A stretch of DNA of 10,714 nucleotides from DAHUXT01 sp036378295 (GCA_036378295.1 DASUWS010000241.1:1-10714); one strand, 5' to 3'; numbered from the stretch's first letter, positions 1 to 6,524 are shown. The notes: generated by a model from the sequence alone, not told the origin. Program-made: numbers and translations.

Positions 1-513
1 GAACGCCGCGCGCGGGCCGCTCACCAGCAGGTGGCCTACATTATTGGCGATATGCGCGAAGTCGGAGCATTGCCCGGCACGTTCGACGCCGTAATCAACA
101 TCTGGCAGAGCCTCGCCTATTTCGATGAAGAGACGAATGCCGAGCTGCTGCGCCAGATACGCGGCAAGCTGTCCCCCGGTGGGCGCTTCATCGTGGATAT
201 CTACAATCGCGACTTCTACGAACGCAACCAGGGCCAGAAACGTCAGGAGATTGGCGGCACGATTGTCGAGTCGAACGGCTACATGGAGGGCAATCGCTGG
301 CACTCGGTATTGACCTATCGCGATGAGAGCGGCGCTGTCATCGGCGGAGATCATATGGAGTGGCAGATGTTCACACCAGACGAGTTCATCGCGCTGGCGG
401 CTGCGTGTGGCTTCACCTCGCGGCTGATCTGTGCCTGGTGGGATGAGAGCCGCGCGCCATCGCCAGACACCGCGCGCATGCAGATCGTCCTAGAGAGCGA
501 TTCAGTGGGCTGA
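1..513 (+). CDS. SAM-dependent class I methyltransferase, 3' part (5' end outside window)
   Basis: The frame is open from base 1 to the TGA at 511-513, giving 170 visible codons. The visible N-terminus reads into a typical strand-3 motif (VAYIIGDMREV), with an acidic/methionine pair that in this fold lies near the SAM adenosine. It is followed by the strand-4 segment FDAVINIWQSLAYF, a helix, and the post-strand-4 signature LSPGGRFIVDIYN found in Methyltransf_11/25 proteins. The C-terminal FTPDEFIALAAACGF element is also usual for the family. The glycine-rich SAM loop (motif I) should lie upstream of the window. A GTG at 31 could be read as a start, but that would remove motif I, so the gene is taken as truncated by the window edge. 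The methyl acceptor cannot be told. It converges with the glycosyltransferase gene, with only 36 bp between the stops. Confidence 0.85.
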   Translation, partial: ERRARAAHQQVAYIIGDMREVGALPGTFDAVINIWQSLAYFDEETNAELLRQIRGKLSPGGRFIVDIYNRDFYERNQGQKRQEIGGTIVESNGYMEGNRWHSVLTYRDESGAVIGGDHMEWQMFTPDEFIALAAACGFTSRLICAWWDESRAPSPDTARMQIVLESDSVG

Positions 514-549
514 CCCGCCTGACTCGTGGCCCGACCGCAAGCCGCTTGG

Positions 550-2478
550 CTACCCAGGGTAGTAGTAGATGGCGTACGCGCCGATGACCGCACGCCGATA
601 GCCCGCGTGGGGGAGTCCTTCCGCCGCCGCAATCTGCGAAAACCGCTGATCCTGCACGCTATTCAGCGTCAGCAGGTAGGTGGGGTGCGGCATATGCGCC
701 AACTCGTCTACCCACGGCTGATAGCGGCTGGAGAGCAGGCGGAGATTCGCTTCTCCCACATCTCCACGCATCGTGCAGTGCAGTCGCTCGTTCGCCTCGA
801 ACGCGATCCGATAGCATGCCCAGTAATCGTTGGTGTAATAGGCAGTAAGCTGGTGAGCATCCAGAAAGGCGATAATCTGGCGATCCATCGGCAGGATGGG
901 TGAGCCGAAGCGTGTGGCGTCGGCTGCATAGCCCAGCGTCTGCGCGCCCCCATAGAGACTGCTGGCTAGCAGCCAGAGCAATCCCGCTGACGCCAGAGTG
1001 AGAACGATGGTGTCTCTCCAGGAGACGCGGGCGGCTGAAACCGCGCCCGAAGGGCCCGCGGCAACGACGTCCGCCTGCGCGGACTTTCTGCGGAACATGC
1101 TCGACGCGTGCAGGAATACAGGCCGAGCGGCCTCCCAGAGCACGCCGACAAAGAGCGGCGTCGCCAGATAGAGCGGGAGCAGGTAGCGCGCCGACGTGAA
1201 CTGGAAGCGCGCGGCATCGTAACTCGTGCAGAACAATACCAGTGTCATCAGCGCGACGCCGAGCAGCATCGCCCGCAGCCAGCGCCGCGCACCTGCCTCA
1301 GCGTCTGATTCCTCCGCCAGTCGCTTTGCCTCCACCTCGGTTGCTGGCGGAATGCGGATGCCGCGCCGGGCAAGCCACTCGCGCACGATGGCCAGGCTGG
1401 GTGTCTGGCGCAGCCACCGCCAGAGCCAGCGGCCGAGCTGCCACGCGACCACCGCCAGCAGCGCCAGCGCGCCGAGCGAGATCAGCACGTTTGGCGCCTG
1501 GCATATCGGGTCGTTATCGGCGGTGAAGCGGGCCATTGCGGGCGGGTACGATTCCCAGATGTTGCCCTGGGTGATGCAGACGTGGGGGCTGCCCGCCACG
1601 ATAGGGAGTCCGGCGGTGAGCGCCCCGGCGGTCTGCACCGGCCAACCCGGTGGATTATTCTGGTGGGAGAGTTGCTTGAAGGTGGCGTTGTTGGTCGCGA
1701 GATTGAAGCTGATGTACGGCCACGCGCCGATGACAAACGCCAGCACCAGCGCCACCCCAGCTAGCGAGAGCAGCTCGCGCCAGCGCCCGAACACCAGCGC
1801 ACCGGCAGCCACCAGCAGGACCGGCGCGATCAGCATATCCGACCAGAAGCCCAGCCCAGCGAGGTAGCCCACTACAGCGTAGATCACGATGCAGCAGAAC
1901 CAGCCAACGCGGCTGCTGGGGCGTGCATTGGGCAGCCTCAGTCGTGACCAGACGCCGAGCAGGATGAGTCCGCTGAAGAACAGCAATTCTTGATAGCCAC
2001 CAATCGGGGCCAGTTGGCGCAATGCGAAATAAGGCGGGGAGATGACCAGCCAGCCGAGTGCCAGCAATCCCACCGCTGGGCCGTAGGCGGCGCGGCCAAG
2101 AGCATAGATCGTGGCAAGGAACCCAATCGTCAGCAGCAGGGCGCTCAGACCGAGCAGAAAGGTGGACGAGCCGAAGAGCACGAACAGGGGCGCGGCGAAG
2201 TATGCCTCGAACGGACCCATGTAGTTCTGGCCCCAGAAAAACGTGGGTCGGTCACCTTGCAGAATGTGGCGGGCCATCAGCCCGATCACCGCCTCATCGC
2301 TATCGAGCGCGGGCCAGCCGCGCGCCAGCAGCACCAATCGGTAGATGACTGCCAGCGCCAGCAAGAGCAGCGCTCCCCTTCCGGGCGTCAGCGCCCGTCG
2401 TATGGCGTCTAGCAGTTGCCCACCGGACATCGTGCCTGATGCGGCGCGTGCCTGCTGTGGTCTGGTGGTTGCGCTCAT
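550..2478 (-). CDS. GT-C fold membrane glycosyltransferase, GT39/ArnT-like
   Basis: A 642-residue integral membrane protein with roughly eleven hydrophobic segments. It probably transfers a sugar from a polyprenyl-phosphate donor to an envelope lipid, glycan or protein on the outer face of the membrane. After a short polar N-terminus and the first helix comes DSDEAVIGLMA (about residues 59-69), the acidic motif in the first outer loop of GT-C enzymes that carries the catalytic aspartate. GQNYMGPFEAYFAAPLF follows, as in GT39/PMT_2-type proteins. Residues about 355-400 form a charged inner loop. The last ~130 residues (with NDYWACYRIAFE) look like a soluble outer domain. Start: ATG at 2478 has a purine-rich GGAAGAAAGAG just upstream; a GTG two codons earlier (2484) is the alternative. 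Donor and acceptor are unknown. It lies behind qng1 on the same strand but seems to have its own promoter. Confidence 0.8.
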   Translation of the reverse strand: MSATTRPQQARAASGTMSGGQLLDAIRRALTPGRGALLLLALAVIYRLVLLARGWPALDSDEAVIGLMARHILQGDRPTFFWGQNYMGPFEAYFAAPLFVLFGSSTFLLGLSALLLTIGFLATIYALGRAAYGPAVGLLALGWLVISPPYFALRQLAPIGGYQELLFFSGLILLGVWSRLRLPNARPSSRVGWFCCIVIYAVVGYLAGLGFWSDMLIAPVLLVAAGALVFGRWRELLSLAGVALVLAFVIGAWPYISFNLATNNATFKQLSHQNNPPGWPVQTAGALTAGLPIVAGSPHVCITQGNIWESYPPAMARFTADNDPICQAPNVLISLGALALLAVVAWQLGRWLWRWLRQTPSLAIVREWLARRGIRIPPATEVEAKRLAEESDAEAGARRWLRAMLLGVALMTLVLFCTSYDAARFQFTSARYLLPLYLATPLFVGVLWEAARPVFLHASSMFRRKSAQADVVAAGPSGAVSAARVSWRDTIVLTLASAGLLWLLASSLYGGAQTLGYAADATRFGSPILPMDRQIIAFLDAHQLTAYYTNDYWACYRIAFEANERLHCTMRGDVGEANLRLLSSRYQPWVDELAHMPHPTYLLTLNSVQDQRFSQIAAAEGLPHAGYRRAVIGAYAIYYYPG

Positions 2479-2514
2479 GCCCACTCTTTCTTCCGCGATG
2501 TGATGACTTGTCGC

Positions 2515-2530
2515 GTCGTAGCCCTACGAC
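2515..2530. promoter_or_regulatory. Operator-like perfect dyad upstream of the glycosyltransferase
   Basis: GTCGTAG-CC-CTACGAC is a perfect 7-bp inverted repeat with a 2-bp centre; two further pairs continue outside one mismatch (2512-2533). It lies just downstream of a TACAAT -10-like element on the minus strand, so it would overlap the expected transcription start of the gene beginning at 2478. The geometry suits a dimeric repressor site. The 2-nt centre is too short for a stable RNA hairpin, which favours a DNA site. No regulator is identified. Confidence 0.4.
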
Positions 2531-2535
2531 TCGCT

Positions 2536-2541
2536 ATTGTA
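2536..2541 (-). promoter_or_regulatory. Candidate -10 element for the glycosyltransferase gene
   Basis: The minus strand reads TACAAT here, five of six matches to the sigma-70-type -10 consensus, about 58 bp before the chosen start codon. No good -35 hexamer is seen at 16-19 bp spacing. An ATGCGCAT palindrome (2547-2554) occupies the spacer. Confidence 0.35.
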
Positions 2542-2550
2542 CACCCATGC

Positions 2551-2569
2551 GCATCCCCCTCAGGAATGC
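2551..2569 (-). terminator. Hairpin after qng1, possible terminator without a U-tract
   Basis: On the minus strand GCATTCC and GGGATGC can pair (seven pairs, one of them G-U) around a 5-nt loop, starting 12 nt past the qng1 stop. No T-run follows, so if it ends transcription it is an imperfect intrinsic terminator or an RNA 3'-end stabiliser. It separates qng1 from the glycosyltransferase promoter. Confidence 0.35.
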
Positions 2570-2580
2570 TCGATAACAAG

Positions 2581-3603
2581 TCAATAATAGATGGTACGCG
2601 TGCGGTGATAGGGGATGTTGTCGGGCGGCGCATCCTGGCTTTCGAGCCAGATGCGGTAGTCAATCGCGCTGGCGGTCTGCTGGATGCCCAATCGCGCCAG
2701 CGCCTGACGTAGCAGATCAACCGCCCAGACCGTCGCGGCACGTATCTCGACCTCGGCATCCGCGCCCGCTGGGATGAGTGTGTAGCTTTCGATCAGCTCG
2801 GCAAGCTCCGGCTCGTAAAGCAGCACACCCTCGCGGCGGAGCGTCTGCGGCAGCTTGTAGTCCGCGAAGGCGGTCAGCCGCTCGATGCCATGCAACGCGC
2901 CCCAGCCCTTCCCGCCGAATGTGGTGTGCAGATCAGCGACACATATCTGCGCCCGCTTGAGAAATGGGACGGGCTGCTCATTCCATTCGGCGATATCGGC
3001 AAATGACGGGAAATCACGCGCCAGAAGCAATGCCAGCGCGACGGCGTCGTATTCAGCCGCTTCGATGACACGCGCCATCTGGCCGCTATAGCGTTCGGTC
3101 AATACTCGCCCGACCTCATGCGCGTTGTTGAGCCGCTCGTCGAAGAGTGGAATGGGCGGGCATCCGGGGGCGGGCCGCAGTACTTCGGCAAGCTGGCTGG
3201 CTGATAGCTCCGCCAGATAGGCTGCATCGGTCAGGGGTATGCCCTCCTCCATAGCCCGCGTGAGCGCCGCCGCCAGGGCGTAATAGCCGTCCCAGGTCTT
3301 GCCTCGCCATGTTACCGACCAGCGCGGCTCCCCTGGTTCGCCCCAGAAGCAGAAGTTGAGCGCATCCGCCAGCAGCATCCAGTTTGCCGTGCGCTCGGTG
3401 CCGTCGCGAAAGTGCATCGCCGCGAAGTCTTCCGCGACTGGAGGCCACGGTTGCCCGGCCCAGCGGGCGGCGAGCCGCTCGGCGGCAGTGGCATCCAGCG
3501 TCACCAGCGACCCCTCGCGCACGACCGGCGCCGTGCCGGTCAGCACCCCAAGGGTATCGTTCTCTGGCGACAGGAGTTCTTGGTCAGGTGGAGATACAGC
3601 CAT
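2581..3603 (-). CDS. qng1: Queuosine 5'-phosphate N-glycosidase/hydrolase (Qng1, DUF2419 family)
   Basis: A 340-residue protein of the queuosine salvage family (human QNG1/C9orf64). Family members release the base queuine from queuosine-5'-monophosphate so it can be reused for tRNA anticodon modification. Family landmarks occur in order along the full length: NFCFW (83-87), DGYYALAAAL (105-114), PLFDERLNN (152-160), FPSFAD (198-203), FLKRAQICVADL (214-225), FADYKLPQ (247-254), EVEIRAATVWAVDLL (284-298) and the C-terminal HRTRTIYY. Length is normal. Start: ATG at 3603 has AAGGA four bases upstream; the frame stays open to 3699, but those codons would cover the divergent promoter and dyad, and the earlier ATGs lack a correctly spaced ribosome site. 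No other queuosine gene (tgt, queA, transporter) is in the window. It is divergent from the CBS gene. Function is inferred from family membership. Confidence 0.92.
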   Translation of the reverse strand: MAVSPPDQELLSPENDTLGVLTGTAPVVREGSLVTLDATAAERLAARWAGQPWPPVAEDFAAMHFRDGTERTANWMLLADALNFCFWGEPGEPRWSVTWRGKTWDGYYALAAALTRAMEEGIPLTDAAYLAELSASQLAEVLRPAPGCPPIPLFDERLNNAHEVGRVLTERYSGQMARVIEAAEYDAVALALLLARDFPSFADIAEWNEQPVPFLKRAQICVADLHTTFGGKGWGALHGIERLTAFADYKLPQTLRREGVLLYEPELAELIESYTLIPAGADAEVEIRAATVWAVDLLRQALARLGIQQTASAIDYRIWLESQDAPPDNIPYHRTRTIYY

Positions 3604-3645
3604 AGTGTCCTTCATTGGTTTCGTCGGTCTGGCAGACATGCTCCT

Positions 3646-3660
3646 GGCACGAATTGTGCC
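3646..3660. promoter_or_regulatory. 15-bp perfect dyad in the qng1/CBS divergent promoter region
   Basis: GGCAC-GAATT-GTGCC is a perfect 5-bp inverted repeat with a 5-bp AT-rich centre. It lies 43 bp upstream of the qng1 start and 12 bp before the TACAAT element of the CBS gene, covering the expected -35 position of the latter. That suits an operator acting on one or both genes. The regulator is unknown. Confidence 0.45.
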
Positions 3661-3669
3661 CGAATCGTA

Positions 3670-3678
3670 TGGTACAAT
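3670..3678 (+). promoter_or_regulatory. Extended -10 promoter for the CBS/zinc-ribbon gene
   Basis: TGGTACAAT matches the extended -10 form TGnTAtAAT. It predicts a transcript start near 3685 and a leader of about 57 nt before the ATG at 3742. No -35 box is found at normal spacing, which extended -10 promoters can tolerate. Confidence 0.5.
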
Positions 3679-3741
3679 GCCGGGCACTTGCGCTGTCAAC
3701 GACGATAGCGCAGCCCTACCTCACTGTGAAGGAGGCCCGCA

Positions 3742-4221
3742 ATGCTCGCGCGCGACATCATGACCAGCCACGTGATCAGCATCCCGCCAACAGCCACGAT
3801 TCGTGAGGCCGCCGACCTGCTTGCCTCACACCGCATCAGTGGCATGCCAGTAGTGGACAAAAGTGGACGTATGGTGGGGCTGGTGACGGAAGCCGACCTC
3901 ATCAGCAAACACGGCCGCACAGTTGCCGACATCATGAGCACACGGGTCGTCTCGGTACGTGATACGACGCATGTCGACGAGATTGCCCAGCTCCTGACTA
4001 GCAATCATTACAAGCGCGTGCCGGTCATGCATGAAGAGAATCTGGTGGGCATCGTCAGCCGCGCCGACATTGTGCGCATGATGGCGAGTCGCTGGGCTTG
4101 TAGCGTCTGTGGCGCTGTTGAGCATGGGCGTATGCCTGCCGTCTGTCCCGTCTGCGGCGCTGGCGGGAGCCGCTTCGAGCGCGAGCTTGATCTGCGCATT
4201 GAGGTATCGCCACACCAATAA
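3742..4221 (+). CDS. CBS-domain pair protein with C-terminal zinc ribbon
   Basis: A 159-residue soluble protein. Two CBS motifs form a Bateman module: residues about 1-55 (ARDIMTSHVISIPPTATIREAA, SGMPVVD, GLVTEADLI) and 58-112 (VADIMSTRVVSVRDTTHVDEIA, KRVPVMHEENLVGIVSRADIV). Such modules bind adenine nucleotides or related ligands and act as energy or ligand sensors. The C-terminus adds a small zinc ribbon, C120-x2-C123 and C135-x2-C138, of the rubredoxin/rubrerythrin-like kind, ending in a charged tail. Start is certain: AAGGAGG at 3729-3735 with a 6-nt spacer to the ATG. There is no catalytic domain, so it probably works by binding a partner protein or nucleic acid; target unknown. It has its own promoter and is followed by a hairpin, so it looks monocistronic. 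Confidence 0.9.
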   Translation: MLARDIMTSHVISIPPTATIREAADLLASHRISGMPVVDKSGRMVGLVTEADLISKHGRTVADIMSTRVVSVRDTTHVDEIAQLLTSNHYKRVPVMHEENLVGIVSRADIVRMMASRWACSVCGAVEHGRMPAVCPVCGAGGSRFERELDLRIEVSPHQ

Positions 4222-4269
4222 ATGCGGCCACTTGCCGGACATTTCCCTCCAGATACCCCCACAATGTGA

Positions 4270-4302
4270 CGGGAGGACTAGCCCAAATCGGCGTACCTCC
4301 CG
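4270..4302 (+). terminator. Stem-loop after the CBS gene, possible terminator
   Basis: CGGGAGG (4270-4276) pairs perfectly with CCTCCCG (4296-4302). The enclosed bases can extend the stem through AC/GT and GCC/GGC around the loop CAAATC. It begins 49 nt past the CBS stop codon. The bases after it (GCTATATCC) are not a T-run, so termination is uncertain; it could be a structured leader element if transcription starts further upstream. Confidence 0.4.
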
Positions 4303-4311
4303 GCTATATCC

Positions 4312-4341
4312 TTGTGCCTGCTTCCTCTCATCGAGTACAAT
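4312..4341 (+). promoter_or_regulatory. Candidate parAB promoter
   Basis: TTGTGC (4312-4317) and TACAAT (4336-4341) are 18 bp apart. The -10 is good (five of six), the -35 weak (TTG only). It would give a leader of about 210 nt before parA. No better hexamer pair was seen closer to the gene. Confidence 0.4.
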
Positions 4342-4392
4342 GGCATCCGTCGCAAACCGGATACTTGTCTATTACTGCCTGGCTACTGAATC

Positions 4393-4419
4393 CCCGCCTG
4401 GCCGTTGTGGACAGGCGGG
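4393..4419. repeat. 8-bp inverted repeat in the parA leader
   Basis: CCCGCCTG (4393-4400) and CAGGCGGG (4412-4419) are perfect inverted copies around an 11-nt spacer. In RNA this would be a GC-rich hairpin within the predicted parA leader. No T-run follows. It could be a leader structure or a protein site. Confidence 0.45.
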
Positions 4420-4501
4420 CGGAATGGCATGGCCGCGATAATGGATGTGCGGCGCCAGGACGATTGTATTCTCAATGTCTCTTCGGAAACGACATAGAGC
4501 C

Positions 4502-4510
4502 AGTGGATAA
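4502..4510 (-). promoter_or_regulatory. DnaA-box-like 9-mer
   Basis: The minus strand reads TTATCCACT, eight of nine matches to the classical DnaA box TTATCCACA. A weaker seven-of-nine copy (CTGTCCACA, minus strand) lies at 4405-4413. Two isolated boxes in a GC-rich stretch are not an origin by themselves, but parAB commonly lies near oriC. Confidence 0.25.
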
Positions 4511-4555
4511 CGGCGTGCGTATGCACAAGCGCGAGCACAAAGGGGGCGATTGCCA

Positions 4556-5347
4556 GTGACGACACGTGTGTTTGCGATCGCAAATCAAAAGGGTGGCGTA
4601 GGCAAGACCACCACGACCATAAATCTTGGGGCATTTCTGGCGAATGCGGGCCGCAGAACCCTCATCATCGACCTTGACCCACAGTCCAACACGACGACCG
4701 GGCTTGGCGTCGATTCTCACGCCGTCGGCACCTCGATCTATGAGGTACTTGTCAACGAGAGTGTGAAACCCGGTGATGTGATTCGTAAAGAGATTCGCCC
4801 TAATCTCGCGCTTCTGCCAGCAAAGGTTGATCTCTATGCCGCCGACATCGAGCTGGTGTATCTGGATAACCGCGAGTTCCGCATGCGCAACATCCTTGGC
4901 CAGATACTCGATGATTACGACTTCGTTCTGGTTGACTGCCCACCATCGCTCGGTCTGCTGACGGTAAACGCACTGACCGCATCCGATGGGGTGATTCTAC
5001 CGTTGCAGTGTGAATACTTCGCCCTCGAAGGCATGCAGCAGCTCCTCAACACGATTCGCCTGGTGCGCGACCGCCTGAACAACAAGGTGTCGCTCTTCGG
5101 CGTGGTGCTGACGATGTATGACCCGCGCACGAACCTCGCCAAGGAGGTGGTGGATGAAATCGGCCAGCACTTCCCGCGAGAAAAATTCGATACGCTGATT
5201 CCGCGCAATATCCGGCTTTCGGAGGCACCCAGCTTTGGCCGCACGATCCTGGAGCATGATCCCCGCTCGCCAGGCGCGCTGGCCTATAAGGAACTGGCTG
5301 AGGAAGTGATCGCCCGCGCAGCCAATATGGAGTCGCTACATGCCTAA
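4556..5347 (+). CDS. parA: Chromosome-partitioning ATPase ParA (Soj type)
   Basis: A 263-residue Walker-type ATPase that binds DNA non-specifically as an ATP dimer. Stimulated by ParB, it moves or positions the origin region. Visible motifs: deviant Walker A KGGVGKTTT (12-20) with both signature lysines, A' LIIDLDPQSNTT (37-48), Walker B FVLVDCPPSLG (123-133), and the conserved tail IPRNIRLSEAPSFG (215-228). There is no N-terminal helix-turn-helix, so it is the short chromosomal type rather than the long plasmid P1/F type; length is normal. Start: GTG at 4556 gives MTTRVFAIANQKGG, the usual beginning, with AAGGGGG nine bases upstream; a TTG at 4550 is the alternative. Its stop overlaps the parB start by 8 bp (ATGCCTAA), indicating translational coupling. 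Confidence 0.95.
   Translation: MTTRVFAIANQKGGVGKTTTTINLGAFLANAGRRTLIIDLDPQSNTTTGLGVDSHAVGTSIYEVLVNESVKPGDVIRKEIRPNLALLPAKVDLYAADIELVYLDNREFRMRNILGQILDDYDFVLVDCPPSLGLLTVNALTASDGVILPLQCEYFALEGMQQLLNTIRLVRDRLNNKVSLFGVVLTMYDPRTNLAKEVVDEIGQHFPREKFDTLIPRNIRLSEAPSFGRTILEHDPRSPGALAYKELAEEVIARAANMESLHA
4562..4584. promoter_or_regulatory. Two adjacent perfect palindromes over the parA start
   Basis: ACACGTGT (4562-4569) and TTTGCGATCGCAAA (4571-4584) are both perfect palindromes, one base apart, over codons 3-10 of parA. The 14-bp one falls on the conserved FAIAN codons, so it may be chance. A DNA-binding site for autoregulation is possible. Neither matches the parS consensus beyond the CACGTG core of the first. 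Confidence 0.25.
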
Positions 5348-6434
5348 ACAACGATTCGGCCTCGGTCGCGGCCTGGACGCGCTGATTCCCGGCGCCAACC
5401 TGGCCGATGTCGCGCCGCTCTCAGAAGATACGGTGCTGGATTCCAGCCTCTCGCCTTCCTCGGTCTTCGAGGCGCCGACAGACGCGATTTCGCCCAACCC
5501 GCAACAACCACGCGCACCTATTGACGACGACCCGCAACTGCTCGAACTGGCCGCTTCGATCCGTGAGTATGGCCTGTTGCAGCCGCTGTTGGTGACGGTC
5601 AGCGGCCAGGATGACCACGGCCCGCTCTTCCAGCTGATCGCGGGCGAGCGTCGCTGGCGTGCCGCGCGGCTGGCCGAGCTGCGCGCGGTGCCGGTGGTGA
5701 TTCGCGAGGTGACGCCCCAGCTCATGCTGGAGATGGCGCTTATCGAGAACCTTCAGCGTTCCGACCTCAATGCGCTCGAAGAGGCGCAGGCCTACATGAT
5801 GTTGATGGAGGAGTATGGGCTGACCCAGGAGATGGTTGCGCAGCGGGTCGGGCGGAATCGTGCCACGATTGCCAATACCGTTCGCCTGCTCCAACTGCCC
5901 GATGAGGTACGTGAGAAGCTGGTGACGATGCCCCGCGCGTTCACTGAGGGCCATGCCCGCGCCGTCCTGCAGATCAACGGCGACGCGGCGCGCATCAACG
6001 CGATGAAGCAGATCATCGCGCAGGAGATGAGCGTGCGCCAGGCCGAGGAGTTGGCGCGGCGCTATAACAATCGGGCGCTTGGGCTGGCCAATGATCGTCG
6101 CGGCTCGGTAACGCGCTCGCAAAACCCCGAGACACGCGTGCTCGAAGAGGAGTTTACGCGTGCCGTCGAGATGAAGGTGCGTCTGCAGCGAACGTCTCGC
6201 GGCAAGGGCCAGTTGACGCTGTATTTCACCAGCGATGAGCAGCTCCAGATCCTCTATTCGCGTTTGGTGGGCGCGAGCCGAGCGGGACAGAATGGCCACG
6301 ACATCTTGAGCATGCTGGACGGCAACGGCTCCTTTGGCGGCTCTTATGACGAACTGACCGGGGATGATTTCACAGAGGATGATCTTACTGAGGACGAATT
6401 GATCGACGACGACGAGGATGATGCCGAGAACTGA
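5340..6434 (+). CDS. parB: Chromosome-partitioning protein ParB (Spo0J type)
   Basis: A 364-residue parS-binding CTPase clamp, partner of ParA. The N-terminus GLGRGLDALIPG (7-18) is the standard ParA-interacting peptide. The CTPase domain has NPQQPR (53-58), the stretch SIREYGLLQPLLV (73-85), GERRWRAAR (102-110) and ENLQRSDLNALEEA (136-149). A helix-turn-helix spans about 161-183 (LTQEMVAQRVGRNRATIANT), followed by the GHARAVL helix (204-210). The C-terminal dimerisation domain covers about 264-310. All expected parts are intact. Unusually, the protein continues past this domain into a glycine-rich linker and a strongly acidic tail (337-364; 17 of 28 residues Asp/Glu, with a five-residue DD-F/L-T-E rhythm). 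Family members usually end soon after the dimerisation domain. It is translated from an ATG inside the end of parA. No parS site is seen in the window. Confidence 0.95.
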   Translation: MPKQRFGLGRGLDALIPGANLADVAPLSEDTVLDSSLSPSSVFEAPTDAISPNPQQPRAPIDDDPQLLELAASIREYGLLQPLLVTVSGQDDHGPLFQLIAGERRWRAARLAELRAVPVVIREVTPQLMLEMALIENLQRSDLNALEEAQAYMMLMEEYGLTQEMVAQRVGRNRATIANTVRLLQLPDEVREKLVTMPRAFTEGHARAVLQINGDAARINAMKQIIAQEMSVRQAEELARRYNNRALGLANDRRGSVTRSQNPETRVLEEEFTRAVEMKVRLQRTSRGKGQLTLYFTSDEQLQILYSRLVGASRAGQNGHDILSMLDGNGSFGGSYDELTGDDFTEDDLTEDELIDDDEDDAEN

Positions 6435-6524
6435 CATGGCAGGCGTACTCCTGGTGGTCCCAGAAAATCGCTGGAATCGTCTCAGCCGTCTGCCGATATG
6501 CCTCATGAGCGCGGTCCGCTACGC

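Larger units (their letters stand above)
4222..4555 (+). other. 334-bp non-coding region upstream of parA
   Basis: No credible gene lies here. A 97-codon open frame (4266-4559) lacks a ribosome site and family features. The region holds a stem-loop at 4270-4302, a candidate promoter at 4312-4341, a second perfect inverted repeat at 4393-4419, DnaA-box-like sequences at 4405-4413 and 4502-4510, and the parA ribosome site AAGGGGG at 4540-4546. Confidence 0.6.

Noticed and set aside
1226..1867. 213-codon frame opposite the glycosyltransferase
   Set aside because: Ser/Ala/Pro-rich composition typical of an antisense shadow, no motifs, overlaps a real membrane protein.
3645..3659. Sigma-54-type promoter TGGCACG-N4-GTGC upstream of the CBS gene
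   Set aside because: Spacing GG-N10-GC fits, but the -12 box is GTGC rather than TTGC, the dyad explains the bases, no enhancer-binding regulator is nearby, and a sigma-70-type -10 lies just downstream.
3604..3699. Longer N-terminus of Qng1 starting at 3699, 3639 or 3615
   Set aside because: No well-spaced ribosome site; the stretch carries the divergent promoter and dyad, and AAGGA fits the ATG at 3603.
4266..4559. 97-codon open frame before parA
   Set aside because: No ribosome site, no family features, and it spans hairpins and promoter-like elements.
4561..4570. parS site around CACGTG at the parA start (also CACGTG at 3769)
   Set aside because: Only the CACGTG core matches; flanking bases do not fit the GTTTCACGTGAAAC consensus.
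4574..4581. GCGATCGC resembling the cyanobacterial HIP1 element
   Set aside because: A single copy inside conserved parA codons; no other copies noticed in the window.
5421..6506. 361-codon antisense frame opposite parB
   Set aside because: Shadow of a high-GC coding region; parB is an unmistakable family member in the other strand.
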